A stretch of 64,000 nucleotides of DNA. Source: Saccharopolyspora indica (GTDB taxonomy: Bacteria > Actinomycetota > Actinomycetes > Mycobacteriales > Pseudonocardiaceae). The stretch is taken from contig NZ_JAQGLB010000009.1 of assembly GCF_027853965.1 (NCBI RefSeq), forward strand, positions 1 through 64,000, written 5' to 3'. Within the stretch, counting starts at the first letter, position 1. Each line of letters begins with the position of its first letter. A model generated the notes under the pieces. The model was not told the origin of the DNA and did not search any database. It was given only the letters and a program-made list of their open reading frames with translations. This document shows, in pieces, positions 52,093 to 60,853 of the stretch. Position numbers and translations under genes: made by a program.

Positions 52093-53376
52093 GTGGAGAA
52101 ACGACATCTGATGACCGCCCTGGCCGTGGCCGCGGCGACGTTGACGGCCGTGGTGCCGGCATCGGCAGCGCCCGCACCGGCAGCGGCCGCCACGCCACCA
52201 GCGCTCTCGGACTTCGTGCTGGAGCCCACCAACGGCAACCTCCAGGGCATCGTCGACCAGCTCGACGCGGAACTGCCCAAGCTCGGCGTGCAGAACATCC
52301 TGGAGCAGGCCAACCGCACCGACGCCCCGAAGGGCGCCGACTGCACGTCCCCGGCGCTGGACACCATGAAGTGGCCGTTGGCGCGCAAGTTCTGCTTCAA
52401 CGCGGGCGACAACGCGACCGCGGAGTGGATGCCGCAGGGCATCACCACGGTCGCCGACGCCCAGGAAGACCAGCAGTGGGGCACCAAGCAGGCGATCCTG
52501 GTCAGCTGGTACGACAAGCAGGACGCCCCGGTCAAGGGCGCCCGGGTGTCGTTCCTCGACCCGGCCACGGGCAACTACCAGCACGTCCTGCTGGCCTACC
52601 CGTACACCAACACCTACGGCAACCCGAGCTACGAGGCGCTGACGACGCCGCAGGCCGGTGACGGAAGCGCCGTCCACGCGGGCGGAATCGCCTGGTACGG
52701 CAACTACCTGTACCTGGCGGACACCCGCCGCGGCATCCGCGTGTTCGACATGCGCTACATCTTCGACATCAAGTCGGCCACCAACGGCGACGTCACCGAC
52801 AGCAAGCAGATGGGCCGCCAGAGCGGCAAGTACTACAGCCACGGCTACCGCTACGTGATGCCCCAGGTCGCGGGTTACTCCAACCCGGGCGGCCTGGCGA
52901 CCTTCCCGGCGGAGCACAAGTGCAACCCGAGCGGTCCGCAGAAGTTCTCCTACCTGGCCCTGGACCGCAGCCCGACCCCGGACACCCTGGTGACGGGCGA
53001 GTACTGCGCGAAGCAGACCGACCCGAACACCCACGGCCGAGTCGCGGAATGGCCGATGGACGGCAGCACGGGCAAGCCCAAGCTGGCCGCCGACGGCAAG
53101 TGGCGAGCAACGGCGGCCCACCGCCTCCCCAAGCCCCGAGTCCAGGGAGCGGTCCCCTACGTCGGCCGCTGGTACCTGAGCAGCACCGGAAACGGCGACA
53201 CCGGCCCGGGCTACCTCGAAGCGGCCAAGGGCATCGGAGTCCTGGTCTCGGACAGCACGGAACAAGAAGTGGCGATCGGCGTGGAAGACCTGTCCTTCTG
53301 GCCGGGCAAGAACGAGCTCTGGACCGTCACGGAGCACGTGAACAAGCGAATCATCTACAGCACCCCACGCCCCTGA
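52093..53376 (+). CDS. Secreted protein of unknown function (beta-propeller-like)
   Basis: The 427-aa protein starts with a cleavable signal peptide (HLMTALAVAAATLTAVVPASAAPAPAA, with AxA sites). The mature part is rich in aromatic residues and strand patterns such as GGIAWYGNYLYLADTRRGIRVFDMRYIFDI, KFSYLALDRSPTPDTLVTGEYC and QGAVPYVGRWYLSSTGNGDTGPGYLEAA. These look like propeller blades, with paired cysteines. GTG at 52093 has GAGGAG upstream. It is monocistronic with a strong terminator after it. Related secreted proteins of actinomycetes are uncharacterised. Confidence 0.82.
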   Translation: MEKRHLMTALAVAAATLTAVVPASAAPAPAAAATPPALSDFVLEPTNGNLQGIVDQLDAELPKLGVQNILEQANRTDAPKGADCTSPALDTMKWPLARKFCFNAGDNATAEWMPQGITTVADAQEDQQWGTKQAILVSWYDKQDAPVKGARVSFLDPATGNYQHVLLAYPYTNTYGNPSYEALTTPQAGDGSAVHAGGIAWYGNYLYLADTRRGIRVFDMRYIFDIKSATNGDVTDSKQMGRQSGKYYSHGYRYVMPQVAGYSNPGGLATFPAEHKCNPSGPQKFSYLALDRSPTPDTLVTGEYCAKQTDPNTHGRVAEWPMDGSTGKPKLAADGKWRATAAHRLPKPRVQGAVPYVGRWYLSSTGNGDTGPGYLEAAKGIGVLVSDSTEQEVAIGVEDLSFWPGKNELWTVTEHVNKRIIYSTPRP

Positions 53377-53388
53377 CCTGAACACGAG

Positions 53389-53420
53389 CGGCCCGGATGC
53401 CTCGGCATCCGGGCCGTTTT
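53389..53420 (+). terminator. Terminator after the secreted protein gene
   Basis: A 12-bp stem has arms CGGCCCGGATGC and GCATCCGGGCCG with a 4-nt loop, followed by TTTT. It lies 12 nt after the stop. The minus-strand hydrolase ends 13 nt further on, so it can serve both. Confidence 0.9.
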
Positions 53421-53432
53421 GCTCGCCCTCGA

Positions 53433-54836
53433 TCAGGCTTCGCAGACGGTGCCTTCTGGTGGGAGGGTCGTGTCGGTGAAGTAGCGGTTCGCGTGGTCGA
53501 TCACGCAGCGGTTGCCCGCCGCCATGTAGAGGCCGTGGTAGACGCCGGGGAACTCGATCACCGTCGAACCGGGCACGTGGGATGCCACCTCGCGGGTCGT
53601 CAGGAGCTCGTTCGCCCCGGCCGCGCCCAGGATCGGCGGCAGGTTCTCGCCGTTGAGCGGGCCTCGCGGGTTGGTGACCTCCCAGCCGAGGCACGTCGTC
53701 TGGAGGCCCGGCAGGGCGTGGGGGAAGTCCGGGGTCAGGCGGCGGGCGCGTTCTGCGGCGGCTTCGAAGTCCTCGTACGTGCGGTAGGTGAAGCCGTCCG
53801 CGCACTGGGTTGCCAGCATTGCGCTGGGGTGCCACGGTTTCCGGCCCTGGGACGGCATCGTGAAGACGGTCGCGTCGCCGTTGCGGGCCGCCGCGATCGC
53901 CTGGTCGAGCTCGGCGTAGCGGCTCACCCCGAGGAACGGCTGCATCGCGTTCTCCAGGTCGAAGGCGCTGTAGGCGAGTTCGGTACCCGCAACCGGGATG
54001 GGCGCGCGCTCGGCCTCGGCGAGCAAGTCGCGCCATACCGCGCGCACGTCCTCACCGCGCATGGTGCAGCTCTCCGTTTCGCCGCACCAGGCCACGAAGC
54101 GGTTGAACAGATCAGTGCGCTCTAGAGCTCGGAGTTCGTCCGCGCGCTCGTCGGAGGCCGTGTGGTTGACGATGCTGTCCAGGAACATCGTGCGCACCTG
54201 CTGCGGGAACAGCCGTGCGTAGGACACGCCGATCACGCCGCCGTAGGACTGTCCGAAGTAGTTCAGCTTCTCCTCGCCGAGGGCCTCGCGGATCGCGTCG
54301 AGGTCTCGGGCGTGCGAGGCCGAGTCCATGTTGTCGTAGAGCTCGGGTGCGAGTTCGCGACATCGGTCGGCCTGCGCCGCGTTCTCCGCTGCCTTGGCGT
54401 CGAATTCGGCTTGGTTGCGGGGGAAGGTGAACTCCGGGCCGGTCATGACGCAGGCCTCCTCCTGCGCCTGGCTCCAGGTCGGCCAGGAGCCGCGGGGCTC
54501 CCAGGTCACCACGTCGAACCGGGTCCGCAGCTCGGTCACGTTGTCGGCGCTGGCCTTGAGGTCCTCGATGCCGGACGCCCCCGGGCCGCCGGGGTTGAAC
54601 ACCACCGATCCGATGCGCTGCGCCGGGTCGGTGCTGGGCAGGCGTGCTATCCGCAGCGGCAGCTTCGCGCCGTGCGGGGCGTCCCAGTCGACCGGGACCT
54701 CCACCTCCGCGCACTCGTAGCCGACCGGGTCGTCCGCACCTGCGCACGGTTGCCACGCCAGTTGCCGTTCCGCCGTCGCCGTGGCGCAGCCGGTCAGGCA
54801 GAGAGCTGCCGATGCGACGGTGATCGCTCTCTTCAT
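53433..54836 (-). CDS. Secreted lipoprotein alpha/beta hydrolase, tripeptidyl aminopeptidase (TAP) family
   Basis: It is a predicted extracytoplasmic serine peptidase. The 467-aa precursor has a lipoprotein signal ending CLTGC. It has the family's WQPCAGADDPVGYECAEVEVPVDWDAP start, the oxyanion segment GSVVFNPGGPGASG and the nucleophile FGQSYGG. A TAP-like C-terminal region has the catalytic His in FPGVYHGLY. The acid is unusual: where relatives read GDLDPVTP, this one reads GANELLTT, so Asp appears replaced by Glu. ATG 54836 has GAGG just upstream. The two-component system begins beyond it on the same strand but is separated by 84 nt. Confidence 0.9.
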   Translation of the reverse strand: MKRAITVASAALCLTGCATATAERQLAWQPCAGADDPVGYECAEVEVPVDWDAPHGAKLPLRIARLPSTDPAQRIGSVVFNPGGPGASGIEDLKASADNVTELRTRFDVVTWEPRGSWPTWSQAQEEACVMTGPEFTFPRNQAEFDAKAAENAAQADRCRELAPELYDNMDSASHARDLDAIREALGEEKLNYFGQSYGGVIGVSYARLFPQQVRTMFLDSIVNHTASDERADELRALERTDLFNRFVAWCGETESCTMRGEDVRAVWRDLLAEAERAPIPVAGTELAYSAFDLENAMQPFLGVSRYAELDQAIAAARNGDATVFTMPSQGRKPWHPSAMLATQCADGFTYRTYEDFEAAAERARRLTPDFPHALPGLQTTCLGWEVTNPRGPLNGENLPPILGAAGANELLTTREVASHVPGSTVIEFPGVYHGLYMAAGNRCVIDHANRYFTDTTLPPEGTVCEA

Positions 54837-54920
54837 TTCCTCTGCTCCCAAGTGGTTTCGTCCTCGGGAACGAAGTTAAGGCGCGGCGGGTGGCGCGGAC
54901 ATCTGCCGCGGGGCATATCT

Positions 54921-55574
54921 TCACGCGTCGTCCCACGTGACCAGGCCGTGCCGGTGCGCGTAGATCACCGCCTGCACGCGGGTCGCCAGACCGAGCTTGG
55001 CGAGAATGCGGGCCACGTGGATCTTGACCGTGCCCGGCGCGATGTGGAGGGCACCGGCGATCTCCGCGTTGCTGAGGCCGCGGGCCAGCTGCACCAGCAC
55101 TTCGCGCTCCCGGGCGGTCAGCTCGTCGAGCTCCGCGGTCGCCGGTCGCGGCGAGGTGGCGGCGAAGCGGTGCACCAGGCGCCGGGTCACCTGCGGGTCG
55201 ATCAGGCCCTGACCGCGCTCCGCGGCCCGGATCGCATCGACGAACAGCGCTGGATCGCTGTCCTTGAGCAGGAACCCGACCGCGCCCGCCTGCAACGCGC
55301 CGAACAGGTACTCGTCCAGGTCGAACGTGGTCAGCGCGATGACGGCCGGAGGTGGCGCGAGCGACGTCAGGTGCCGGATCGCGGCCAGCCCGTCCATGCG
55401 CGGCATCCGGATGTCGGTGAGCACCACGTCGGGTTTGCGCCGCCCGGCCAGCGCGACGAGATCGGCGCCGTCCACCGCCGCTCCGATCACCTCGATGCCG
55501 GGTTCGCCGGTCAGCAGCATCCGGAGCCCGTCGCGGGTCGGTGCCTGGTCGTCCGCGATCAGCACCCTGGTCAT
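54921..55574 (-). CDS. NarL/LuxR-type response regulator
   Basis: It is a transcription factor activated by the coupled histidine kinase. The 217-aa protein has a receiver domain (VLIADDQAPTRDGLRMLL with acidic pair, DVVLTDIRMPRMDG with the phospho-acceptor Asp, ALTTFDLDEYL, GFLLKDSDP with Lys). The LuxR helix-turn-helix follows (LTAREREVLVQLARGLSNAEIAGALHIAPGTVKIHVARILAKLGLATRVQAV). ATG 55574 overlaps the kinase stop by 4 nt. The target is unknown; the neighbouring TAP-like hydrolase is a candidate by proximity. Confidence 0.95.
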   Translation of the reverse strand: MTRVLIADDQAPTRDGLRMLLTGEPGIEVIGAAVDGADLVALAGRRKPDVVLTDIRMPRMDGLAAIRHLTSLAPPPAVIALTTFDLDEYLFGALQAGAVGFLLKDSDPALFVDAIRAAERGQGLIDPQVTRRLVHRFAATSPRPATAELDELTAREREVLVQLARGLSNAEIAGALHIAPGTVKIHVARILAKLGLATRVQAVIYAHRHGLVTWDDA

Positions 55575-56644
55575 GCTGTTCCTCCACGCGTCGGGATCCG
55601 AGCGCGCACCCGCCAGCCGCGCGGTTCGCGCGGGCCTGCCGCGAAGCTGCCGCCGAGTGACTCCACACGTTCCCGCATGCCGCGCAACCCGCGCCCGTCG
55701 GGGCTCGGCGCGCCGTCGCCGTGATCGTCCACTGTGATCACCAGATGATCGTCGTCATCCGCGATCCGCACCTCGGCCTCGTTGGCGCTGGAATGCCTGG
55801 TCACGTTCGTCAAAGCCTCCTGCACGACGCGGTAAGCGCAGTGCCGCACGTCGCGGGGCAGGTCTGCGGGGAGTGTGCCGCGCACGTCGATCCGGCCGGG
55901 CAACCTGGCCACGAGCGCGTCCAGGTCGGGCGGTTCCTCGTTGTCGTCCAGCAGTTGGCGGATCTCCCGCAGCGCTTCGCCGGACAGCGTCGCGATGGTG
56001 GTCAGCACGCCGTCCGCCCCGGTGCCTGCGAGGGCCTTCCGCGACCCGACGGCCTGCATCCGGATCGCGCTCAGGTGGTGCCCGACGACGTCGTGCACAT
56101 CGCGGGCCAGCTGCGCGCGTTCCTCCGCCCACAGCTGCCTGACCTGGGCTTCCCGCAGGCGCGCGAGCTGCTCGGCGCGGCTCTTCTGCAACCGCAGCGC
56201 GTATCCGAGCGCGACGGGCGCGACCGCGGTGCCCGATATCGCGACCAAGTCCAGCGGATGCAGCGGTTCGTAGGCCAGCACGATGTTGAACAGCATCCAG
56301 CTCGTCGCGCCGATGGCGAGCACCAGCCAGCGGTCCTCCCGGTGGTAGGCCGCCGAACCGATCACCACCAGCGCCACCACGACTCCCGCCTGCGGCTGGC
56401 CCAGCACCACGCCGAGACTCACCACACCTGCGGAAACAGCCGCAGTGGTCAACGGCAGTCGCCGGCGGAGGGCCAGCGGCGCGCACGCGCCGAGCACGAG
56501 CAGGGCCCACACCGGCCCGAGCTCACCGGCGGCCGAGGGGTCGAGCACCGGAAGGCACAGCGAGACCACCGCGGCCAGCGCCGCGAGCAGAGCGTCCTGG
56601 GTGCGATCGGTCAACCGCCGCCACCAGCGCACAACACCACGCAT
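55571..56644 (-). CDS. NarL-family sensor histidine kinase
   Basis: It is a membrane sensor that phosphorylates the adjacent response regulator. The 357-aa protein has four to six N-terminal transmembrane segments (ALLAALAAVVSLCLPVL, LGPVWALLVLGACAPLALR, LTTAAVSAGVVSLGVVLG, VVVALVVIGSAAYH, LAIGATSWMLFNIVLAY). A HisKA_3 helix follows (ERAQLARDVHDVVGHHLSAIRMQ with the phospho-His), then an HATPase domain (CAYRVVQEALTNVTRHSSANEAEVRI and DDHGDGAPSPDGRGLRGMRERVESLGG). No separate sensor domain is seen. ATG 56644 is preferred over earlier in-frame codons. Confidence 0.93.
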   Translation of the reverse strand: MRGVVRWWRRLTDRTQDALLAALAAVVSLCLPVLDPSAAGELGPVWALLVLGACAPLALRRRLPLTTAAVSAGVVSLGVVLGQPQAGVVVALVVIGSAAYHREDRWLVLAIGATSWMLFNIVLAYEPLHPLDLVAISGTAVAPVALGYALRLQKSRAEQLARLREAQVRQLWAEERAQLARDVHDVVGHHLSAIRMQAVGSRKALAGTGADGVLTTIATLSGEALREIRQLLDDNEEPPDLDALVARLPGRIDVRGTLPADLPRDVRHCAYRVVQEALTNVTRHSSANEAEVRIADDDDHLVITVDDHGDGAPSPDGRGLRGMRERVESLGGSFAAGPREPRGWRVRARIPTRGGTA

Positions 56645-56735
56645 CCCGCCAGCATCGCCGAAGTCGCCACGGCGCACATCTGCCGGACGGGATATGCGCG
56701 AAACCGCCCGATGCGGCTCCGTTTTCACAGGCCAG

Positions 56736-56785
56736 GTCCCGTGAGTGCTTTGTGGGGCTATGGCACCCCAAAACGCTCACGGGCC
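56736..56785. repeat. CCCGTGAGCG hairpin family, copy 2
   Basis: Arms CCCGTGAGTG-CTTT-GTGGGG and ACCCCA-AAA-CGCTCACGGG enclose CTATGG. It differs from the terminator at 33099-33151 at a few bases and lacks the T-run. It sits in the 56645-56900 gap between divergent genes, so it is not behind any gene here. That suggests a dispersed repeat or a promoter-proximal element rather than a simple terminator. Confidence 0.7.
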
Positions 56786-56900
56786 CTGATCAGCGGAAAC
56801 GGAGCGATGCTACCGTTCGGTAACATGCGCTGGTCCGGCCGGAACGCCGTTTCCCGGGCGGGAAACCGGTCAGCGCGTCCGTCCACTGAGGAGCGAGGTC

Positions 56901-58220
56901 ATGAGCGCACCGTTCGCGCTGACGAACGCGACGGTTCTCACCTGCGACGGCGGGGGAGCGGAGTTGCCCGGCGCGACGGTCGTCGTCGACGCGCAGGGCG
57001 TCATCGAGCAGGTCGGCCCGGCCGCGGAGGTGGTCGTGCCGCGCGGATACCGCCGCATCGACGCGACCGGGCGCTTCGTGCTCCCCGGGCTGATCAACGC
57101 GCACGCGCACCTGTTCTCCGACGGCAAGCCGCTTCCTCCGATCCTGCTCAAGGAATCGGTGGAATCGCTGGTCGCCGCGTTCATGCACAGCCCCATCGGC
57201 AGGGTGATCGCCAAGCGGCGGACGAAGGCGAACGTCCGCACCCAGCTGCACTCCGGCGTGACCACCCTCCGCAGCCTCGGTGACGTCGGTTACGAGGTCG
57301 TCGAGGTCCGGGAGGAGATCGAGCGCGGCGACTACGCCGGTCCGCGCGTGCTGGCCTCGGGCCCGCTGCTCGCCGTGCCCGGTGGACACGGCGCTCCTCA
57401 GATCGCCCTGACCAGCGATTCTCCCGAGGGGGCGCGGAAGAACACGCGCAAGAACCTGGCCAAGGGCGTCACCGCGATCAAGATCGCGGCGACCGGTGGG
57501 GTCACCGACGCCCGGGCGATCGGCGAGGCCGGGCGCCCGCAGATGACCGAGGCGGACATGACCGCCATCTGCGAGGAAGCGCACCGGGCCGGGGTCCTGG
57601 TCGCGGCGCACGCGCAGAGCGAGGAAGGCATCACCGCAGCTCTGCGCGCCGGAGTCGACACCATCGAGCACGGCGCCGCGATGAACGCCGAGATGATCGA
57701 CCTGTTCAAGGACAACCCCAGATCGCTGCGCGGTACGTCCGCGCTGATCCCGACCCTGCAGCCCGCCCTGCCGCTGGTGAAGCTCGCCCCGGAGATCACC
57801 GGCGCCGACGAGATCGTGCGGGCCAACGCCGAACTCGTCTTCGAGGAGATGCTCCAGGGCATCCGCGACGCGCTCGCCAACGACATCACCATCGGCATGG
57901 GCACCGACTCCGCGCTCACCCACGTCACGCACTACAACACGTGGCGCGAACTGGACTACGTCGTCCGCTACGGCGGCCTCACCCCGCAGCAGGCACTGCA
58001 CGCCGCGACGCGGGAGAACGCGCGAATCCTCGGACTCGACGGCATCACCGGCTCGATCGAGGCGGGCAAGCACGCCGACATCGTCGTTCTCGGCGCGAAC
58101 CCGCTCGACGACTTCCGCGCGTTCACGACCCCGGAACTGGTGATCGCGCGCGGCACGATCGTCGAACGCCCCGCGGTCACCCGCTTCCACGAGCTCGACG
58201 CCGCGCTGGACTCGCTCTGA
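56901..58220 (+). CDS. Amidohydrolase (imidazolonepropionase/prolidase-like)
   Basis: It is a binuclear-metal hydrolase of unknown substrate. The 439-aa TIM-barrel protein carries the metal ligands in order: PGLINAHAHL (HxH), AIKIAATGGV (carboxylated Lys), VLVAAHAQSEEG (His), DTIEHGAAM (His) and IGMGTDSALTH (Asp). The C-terminal beta-sandwich returns with GSIEAGKHADIVVLGANPLDD. ATG 56901 has GAGGAGCGAGG upstream. It resembles Xaa-Pro dipeptidase and organophosphate-type amidohydrolases of actinomycetes. The RibD-like gene follows 61 nt later. Confidence 0.92.
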   Translation: MSAPFALTNATVLTCDGGGAELPGATVVVDAQGVIEQVGPAAEVVVPRGYRRIDATGRFVLPGLINAHAHLFSDGKPLPPILLKESVESLVAAFMHSPIGRVIAKRRTKANVRTQLHSGVTTLRSLGDVGYEVVEVREEIERGDYAGPRVLASGPLLAVPGGHGAPQIALTSDSPEGARKNTRKNLAKGVTAIKIAATGGVTDARAIGEAGRPQMTEADMTAICEEAHRAGVLVAAHAQSEEGITAALRAGVDTIEHGAAMNAEMIDLFKDNPRSLRGTSALIPTLQPALPLVKLAPEITGADEIVRANAELVFEEMLQGIRDALANDITIGMGTDSALTHVTHYNTWRELDYVVRYGGLTPQQALHAATRENARILGLDGITGSIEAGKHADIVVLGANPLDDFRAFTTPELVIARGTIVERPAVTRFHELDAALDSL

Positions 58221-58281
58221 CCGATTAGTTCCACCCGTCCCCGCGGTCCACCCAGGAGAACCTCGGCAGGAAGGGCCCGCC

Positions 58282-58839
58282 ATGTCCCGCGTCATCTACT
58301 CGACCGCGTCCTCGCTGGACGGCTACCACACCGACGCCCAGGGCGACTTCTCCTGGGCGTACCCGGGCGAGGAGGTCATCGCGGCGCTCACCGCCGACAT
58401 CGGCGAGGTGAGCACCTACCTCTACGGGCGCCGGATGTACGAGACGATGGCGGGCTGGGAGACCGATCCCGCTCTCGCCGCCCAGACACCGGAATCGGCG
58501 CGGTGGGCGACCGCGTGGCAGGCCGCGGAGAAGATCGTCTTCTCGAAGACCCTGACCGAGGTCTGGACGAAGCGCACCAGGCTGGAGCGGGAGCTGACGG
58601 CCGAGGTGGTGCAGCGGGCCAGGGAAGAAGCGGCCGGTGACCTGACGGTGGAGGGGCCGACCCTGGCGCACAGCGCGCTCCGCCTGGGCGCGGTCGACGT
58701 GGTCGAGATCCTGATCTGCCCCGCCATCGTCGGCGCGGGCGCGCCGGTCCTGCCCGGCGGCCTGCGGCTCGACCTCTCCCTGGAGCGCGAACGCCGCTTC
58801 GACAACGGCATGGTCCAGCTCACCTACGCCGTCCGGTAG
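58282..58839 (+). CDS. RibD C-terminal (dihydrofolate reductase-like) protein
   Basis: It is a predicted NADPH-dependent reductase of the YyaP/YwjB group. The 185-aa protein has VIYSTASSLDGYHTDAQGDFSW, STYLYGRRMYETM (nucleotide-binding GRxxYE), KIVFSKTL, GDLTVEGPTLAHSALRLGAVDVVEILICPAIVGAGAPVLP. It lacks the deaminase domain of true RibD. It may be cotranscribed with the amidohydrolase. It converges with the PPOX gene, 3 nt apart. Confidence 0.92.
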   Translation: MSRVIYSTASSLDGYHTDAQGDFSWAYPGEEVIAALTADIGEVSTYLYGRRMYETMAGWETDPALAAQTPESARWATAWQAAEKIVFSKTLTEVWTKRTRLERELTAEVVQRAREEAAGDLTVEGPTLAHSALRLGAVDVVEILICPAIVGAGAPVLPGGLRLDLSLERERRFDNGMVQLTYAVR

Positions 58840-58842
58840 CCG

Positions 58843-59274
58843 TCAGCGGATCGTGGCTCCGTAGACGCGCTCGACCGCCATGGTGATGAGGACCCGGCGA
58901 TCGGCCACCATCACCGACCGGTACTCCGCCCAGTCCGGGTGCTCGCCCGCCGCGGCCCGGTAGTAGTCCACCAGCGCCTCGACCTCGGGGCCGTTCGGAT
59001 CGGTGCCCGGGCCGGTGAGCGTCACCGGACCTTCGGCGGTGGCCCACGAGCAGCCGTCGGAACTGGTGACCTCCAGCGCGGCCCGCGGATCCCGCCGCAG
59101 GTTCGCGGTCTTGGCCAGCCCCTCGGACGTCGAGATGCGCAGGACCCCGGTCCGCTGGTCGTAGGAGGGCTGGACGGGGGAGAGCTGCGGCATGCCGTTC
59201 GACTTGATGGTGGCCAGCACGCCGAGCCGGCTCGCCGCGAGCAGTTCGTGCGGGTTGAACGGGGAAGTGGTCAT
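58843..59274 (-). CDS. PPOX-class (pyridoxamine 5'-phosphate oxidase-like) F420/FMN-binding protein
   Basis: The 143-aa split-barrel protein has LLAASRLGVLATIKSNGMPQLSPVQPSYD, LRISTSEGLAKTANLRRDPRAALEVTS, the GPVTLTGPGTDPNGPEVEALVDYYRAAAGEHPDWAEYRSVMVADRRVLITM stretch, and an end ERVYGATIR. This matches the actinobacterial F420-dependent TIGR03618 group. The substrate is unknown. Clean ATG at 59274. Its stop lies 3 nt from the stop of the convergent RibD-like gene. Confidence 0.9.
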   Translation of the reverse strand: MTTSPFNPHELLAASRLGVLATIKSNGMPQLSPVQPSYDQRTGVLRISTSEGLAKTANLRRDPRAALEVTSSDGCSWATAEGPVTLTGPGTDPNGPEVEALVDYYRAAAGEHPDWAEYRSVMVADRRVLITMAVERVYGATIR

Positions 59275-59408
59275 GATCGCCCTCCTGGAAGCGTGCGGAA
59301 CAGCTCGACCATCGCCCAGCGGTCGCCGCTGCGCTCGCTCGAGCTCGTAGGTGCCGATGACCTGAACCCGCCCCGCGGGCGAGATGTTCCGCAGCCCGGC
59401 GGACTGGC
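59275..59408. other. Non-coding remnant-like segment between PPOX and the reductase
   Basis: No gene is seen. The stretch carries the upstream region of the minus-strand PPOX gene. It also has a GC-rich block (CGCTGCGCTCGCTCGAGCTC) that may be the end of a decayed coding sequence. This is a weak impression only. Confidence 0.3.
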
Positions 59409-59446
59409 GGGAGCAGCGCGCCCCGTGCCCGGGGCGCGCTGCTCCC
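59409..59446 (-). terminator. Terminator after the second RibD-like reductase
   Basis: A 16-bp stem has arms GGGAGCAGCGCGCCCC and GGGGCGCGCTGCTCCC with loop GTGCCC. It starts 3 nt past the minus-strand stop. Confidence 0.85.
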
Positions 59447-59448
59447 GG

Positions 59449-60054
59449 TCAGGCCTTCTTCACCCGGTAGCGCAGGTGCGTGACGCCGGTGCCCTCGGCC
59501 ACCACGACCGGGCCCTCGAGCTCCACCGGTGCGGTGCCGAGTTCGCCGAAGAGCGTCTTGCCGCCGCCGAGGACGACCGGCACCAGCTCGACTCCGACCT
59601 CGTCGAGCAGCCCGGCCTCCAGGCACTGCCGGGCCATCTGCCCGCCGTTGACGACGACGTCCTTCTCCCCGGCGAGCTCCTTCGCCCGCGCCACCGCCGC
59701 CTCGATGCCCGCGGTGACGAAGACGAAGTTCTCGTCGTCCGCGGGCCGGTCGTCGGGGCGCTGGTGGGTGAGCACGACCGTGGTCACGTCCATCGGGTGA
59801 CGCCCGCCCCAGGCCTTCGTCATGTCGTAGAGGTACCGGCCGACGATCAGCGCGCCGGTGTTCGCCCACTCCGGCCCGACCAGCTCCGCGCTCGCCGCGG
59901 AGATGCGGAAGGCGGGCACGTCGGGGCTGGCCGAGGGGAGCTCGACGTCGCCGTTGCCGTACCACTGGAACAGCAGGTCGAAGCCGCTTTCACCCGGCCC
60001 GGCGATGTACCCGTCGAGCGACATCGTCGTGCTGCCGGTGGTGACCTTGCCCAT
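59449..60054 (-). CDS. RibD C-terminal (dihydrofolate reductase-like) protein, second copy
   Basis: This is a predicted NADPH-dependent reductase. The 201-aa protein shows VTTGSTTMSLDGYIAGPGES, GALIVGRYLYDMTKAWGG, VVLTHQRPDDRPADDENFVFVTAGIEAAVARAKELAGEKDVVVNGGQMARQCLEAGLLDEVGVELVPVVLGGGKTLF and the end GVTHLRYRVKKA. It is only distantly similar to the 58282-58839 protein. ATG 60054 has GAAGGAGA upstream. It is monocistronic with its own terminator. Confidence 0.92.
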   Translation of the reverse strand: MGKVTTGSTTMSLDGYIAGPGESGFDLLFQWYGNGDVELPSASPDVPAFRISAASAELVGPEWANTGALIVGRYLYDMTKAWGGRHPMDVTTVVLTHQRPDDRPADDENFVFVTAGIEAAVARAKELAGEKDVVVNGGQMARQCLEAGLLDEVGVELVPVVLGGGKTLFGELGTAPVELEGPVVVAEGTGVTHLRYRVKKA

Positions 60055-60218
60055 CTCGTCTCCTTCGTCGTCAACTTGCGTCGTCAACGCGTCGAACGGC
60101 GGGCGGGCATTTCGACGAGCCGTGCCGAGATTTTTCGGCGAGCCGGGACGAGAACGGGAGTTGAGCTCAGACCGCGTCGAGTAGCGAGGTTGACCTGCTG
60201 AGGTTCGGGCGAGTTTGA

Positions 60219-60809
60219 TCAGGTTTTCGCGCAGCAGGGCCGGTCACCGGTTCCCACGCCGACAAGCACGGCGCGCGCGACGTCCTCCGCGAATTCCGGC
60301 CCGAGTTCGCGATGGCCGAAGAGCGCCCGGAAGACGACAGGGGCTGCGAACAGGTCGACCACGAGATCGATGTCGAGGCCGGGACGGATGTCGCCGCGTG
60401 TCTTTGCCTTCTGCAGGGAGACGATGCACGCTTCCCGGCGAGGTCCCCAGACGGCGGCGAGGAAGCTTTCACGCAGTTCCGGATCATCGGCGAGGTCGGC
60501 CACGAGTGCCGGGAGGACGTGGCCGAGGGTCGGGTCGTCCATCGCGACCTGGAGCGCTTCGAGATGCCCGACGATGTCGCAGTGCGTGCACCCGGTGTCG
60601 ATCTCCACGACGCCGATCCGGTCGTGTGCCATGGCCGCGACCACCAGGTGTTTCTGGCTCTTCCATCGCCGGCGGATGGCGGGCTTGCTGGTGCCCGCCC
60701 GCTTCGCGATGGCTTCCATGGTCAGGGCCGAGTAACCGACTTTTCGCAGGAGTGCGGTCACCGCCGCCAGCACGGCGTTGTCGATCCGTTCGTCGCGCTG
60801 GCGTGCCAT
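60219..60809 (-). CDS. TetR-family transcriptional regulator
   Basis: It is a DNA-binding repressor. The 196-aa protein begins MARQRDERIDNAVLAAVTAL and has the helix-turn-helix YSALTMEAIAKRAGTSKPAIRRRWKSQKHLVV. The ligand domain follows (TLGHVLPALVADLADDPELRESFLAAVWGPRREA, a TetR_C_11-like pattern). ATG 60809 has AGGAGA upstream. It lies 44 nt after the alcohol dehydrogenase gene on the same strand, so the pair is probably one operon under the palindromic operator at 61803-61846. Confidence 0.93.
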   Translation of the reverse strand: MARQRDERIDNAVLAAVTALLRKVGYSALTMEAIAKRAGTSKPAIRRRWKSQKHLVVAAMAHDRIGVVEIDTGCTHCDIVGHLEALQVAMDDPTLGHVLPALVADLADDPELRESFLAAVWGPRREACIVSLQKAKTRGDIRPGLDIDLVVDLFAAPVVFRALFGHRELGPEFAEDVARAVLVGVGTGDRPCCAKT

Positions 60810-60853
60810 CGAACTCTCCTGGAACCGCACCGAAGTCCTGTAGTCCAGCCACC

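Noticed and set aside
59449..60054. True RibD or dihydrofolate reductase (folA)
   Set aside because: The protein lacks the deaminase domain of RibD and the conserved folate-site residues of FolA. It belongs to the broader RibD C-terminal family.
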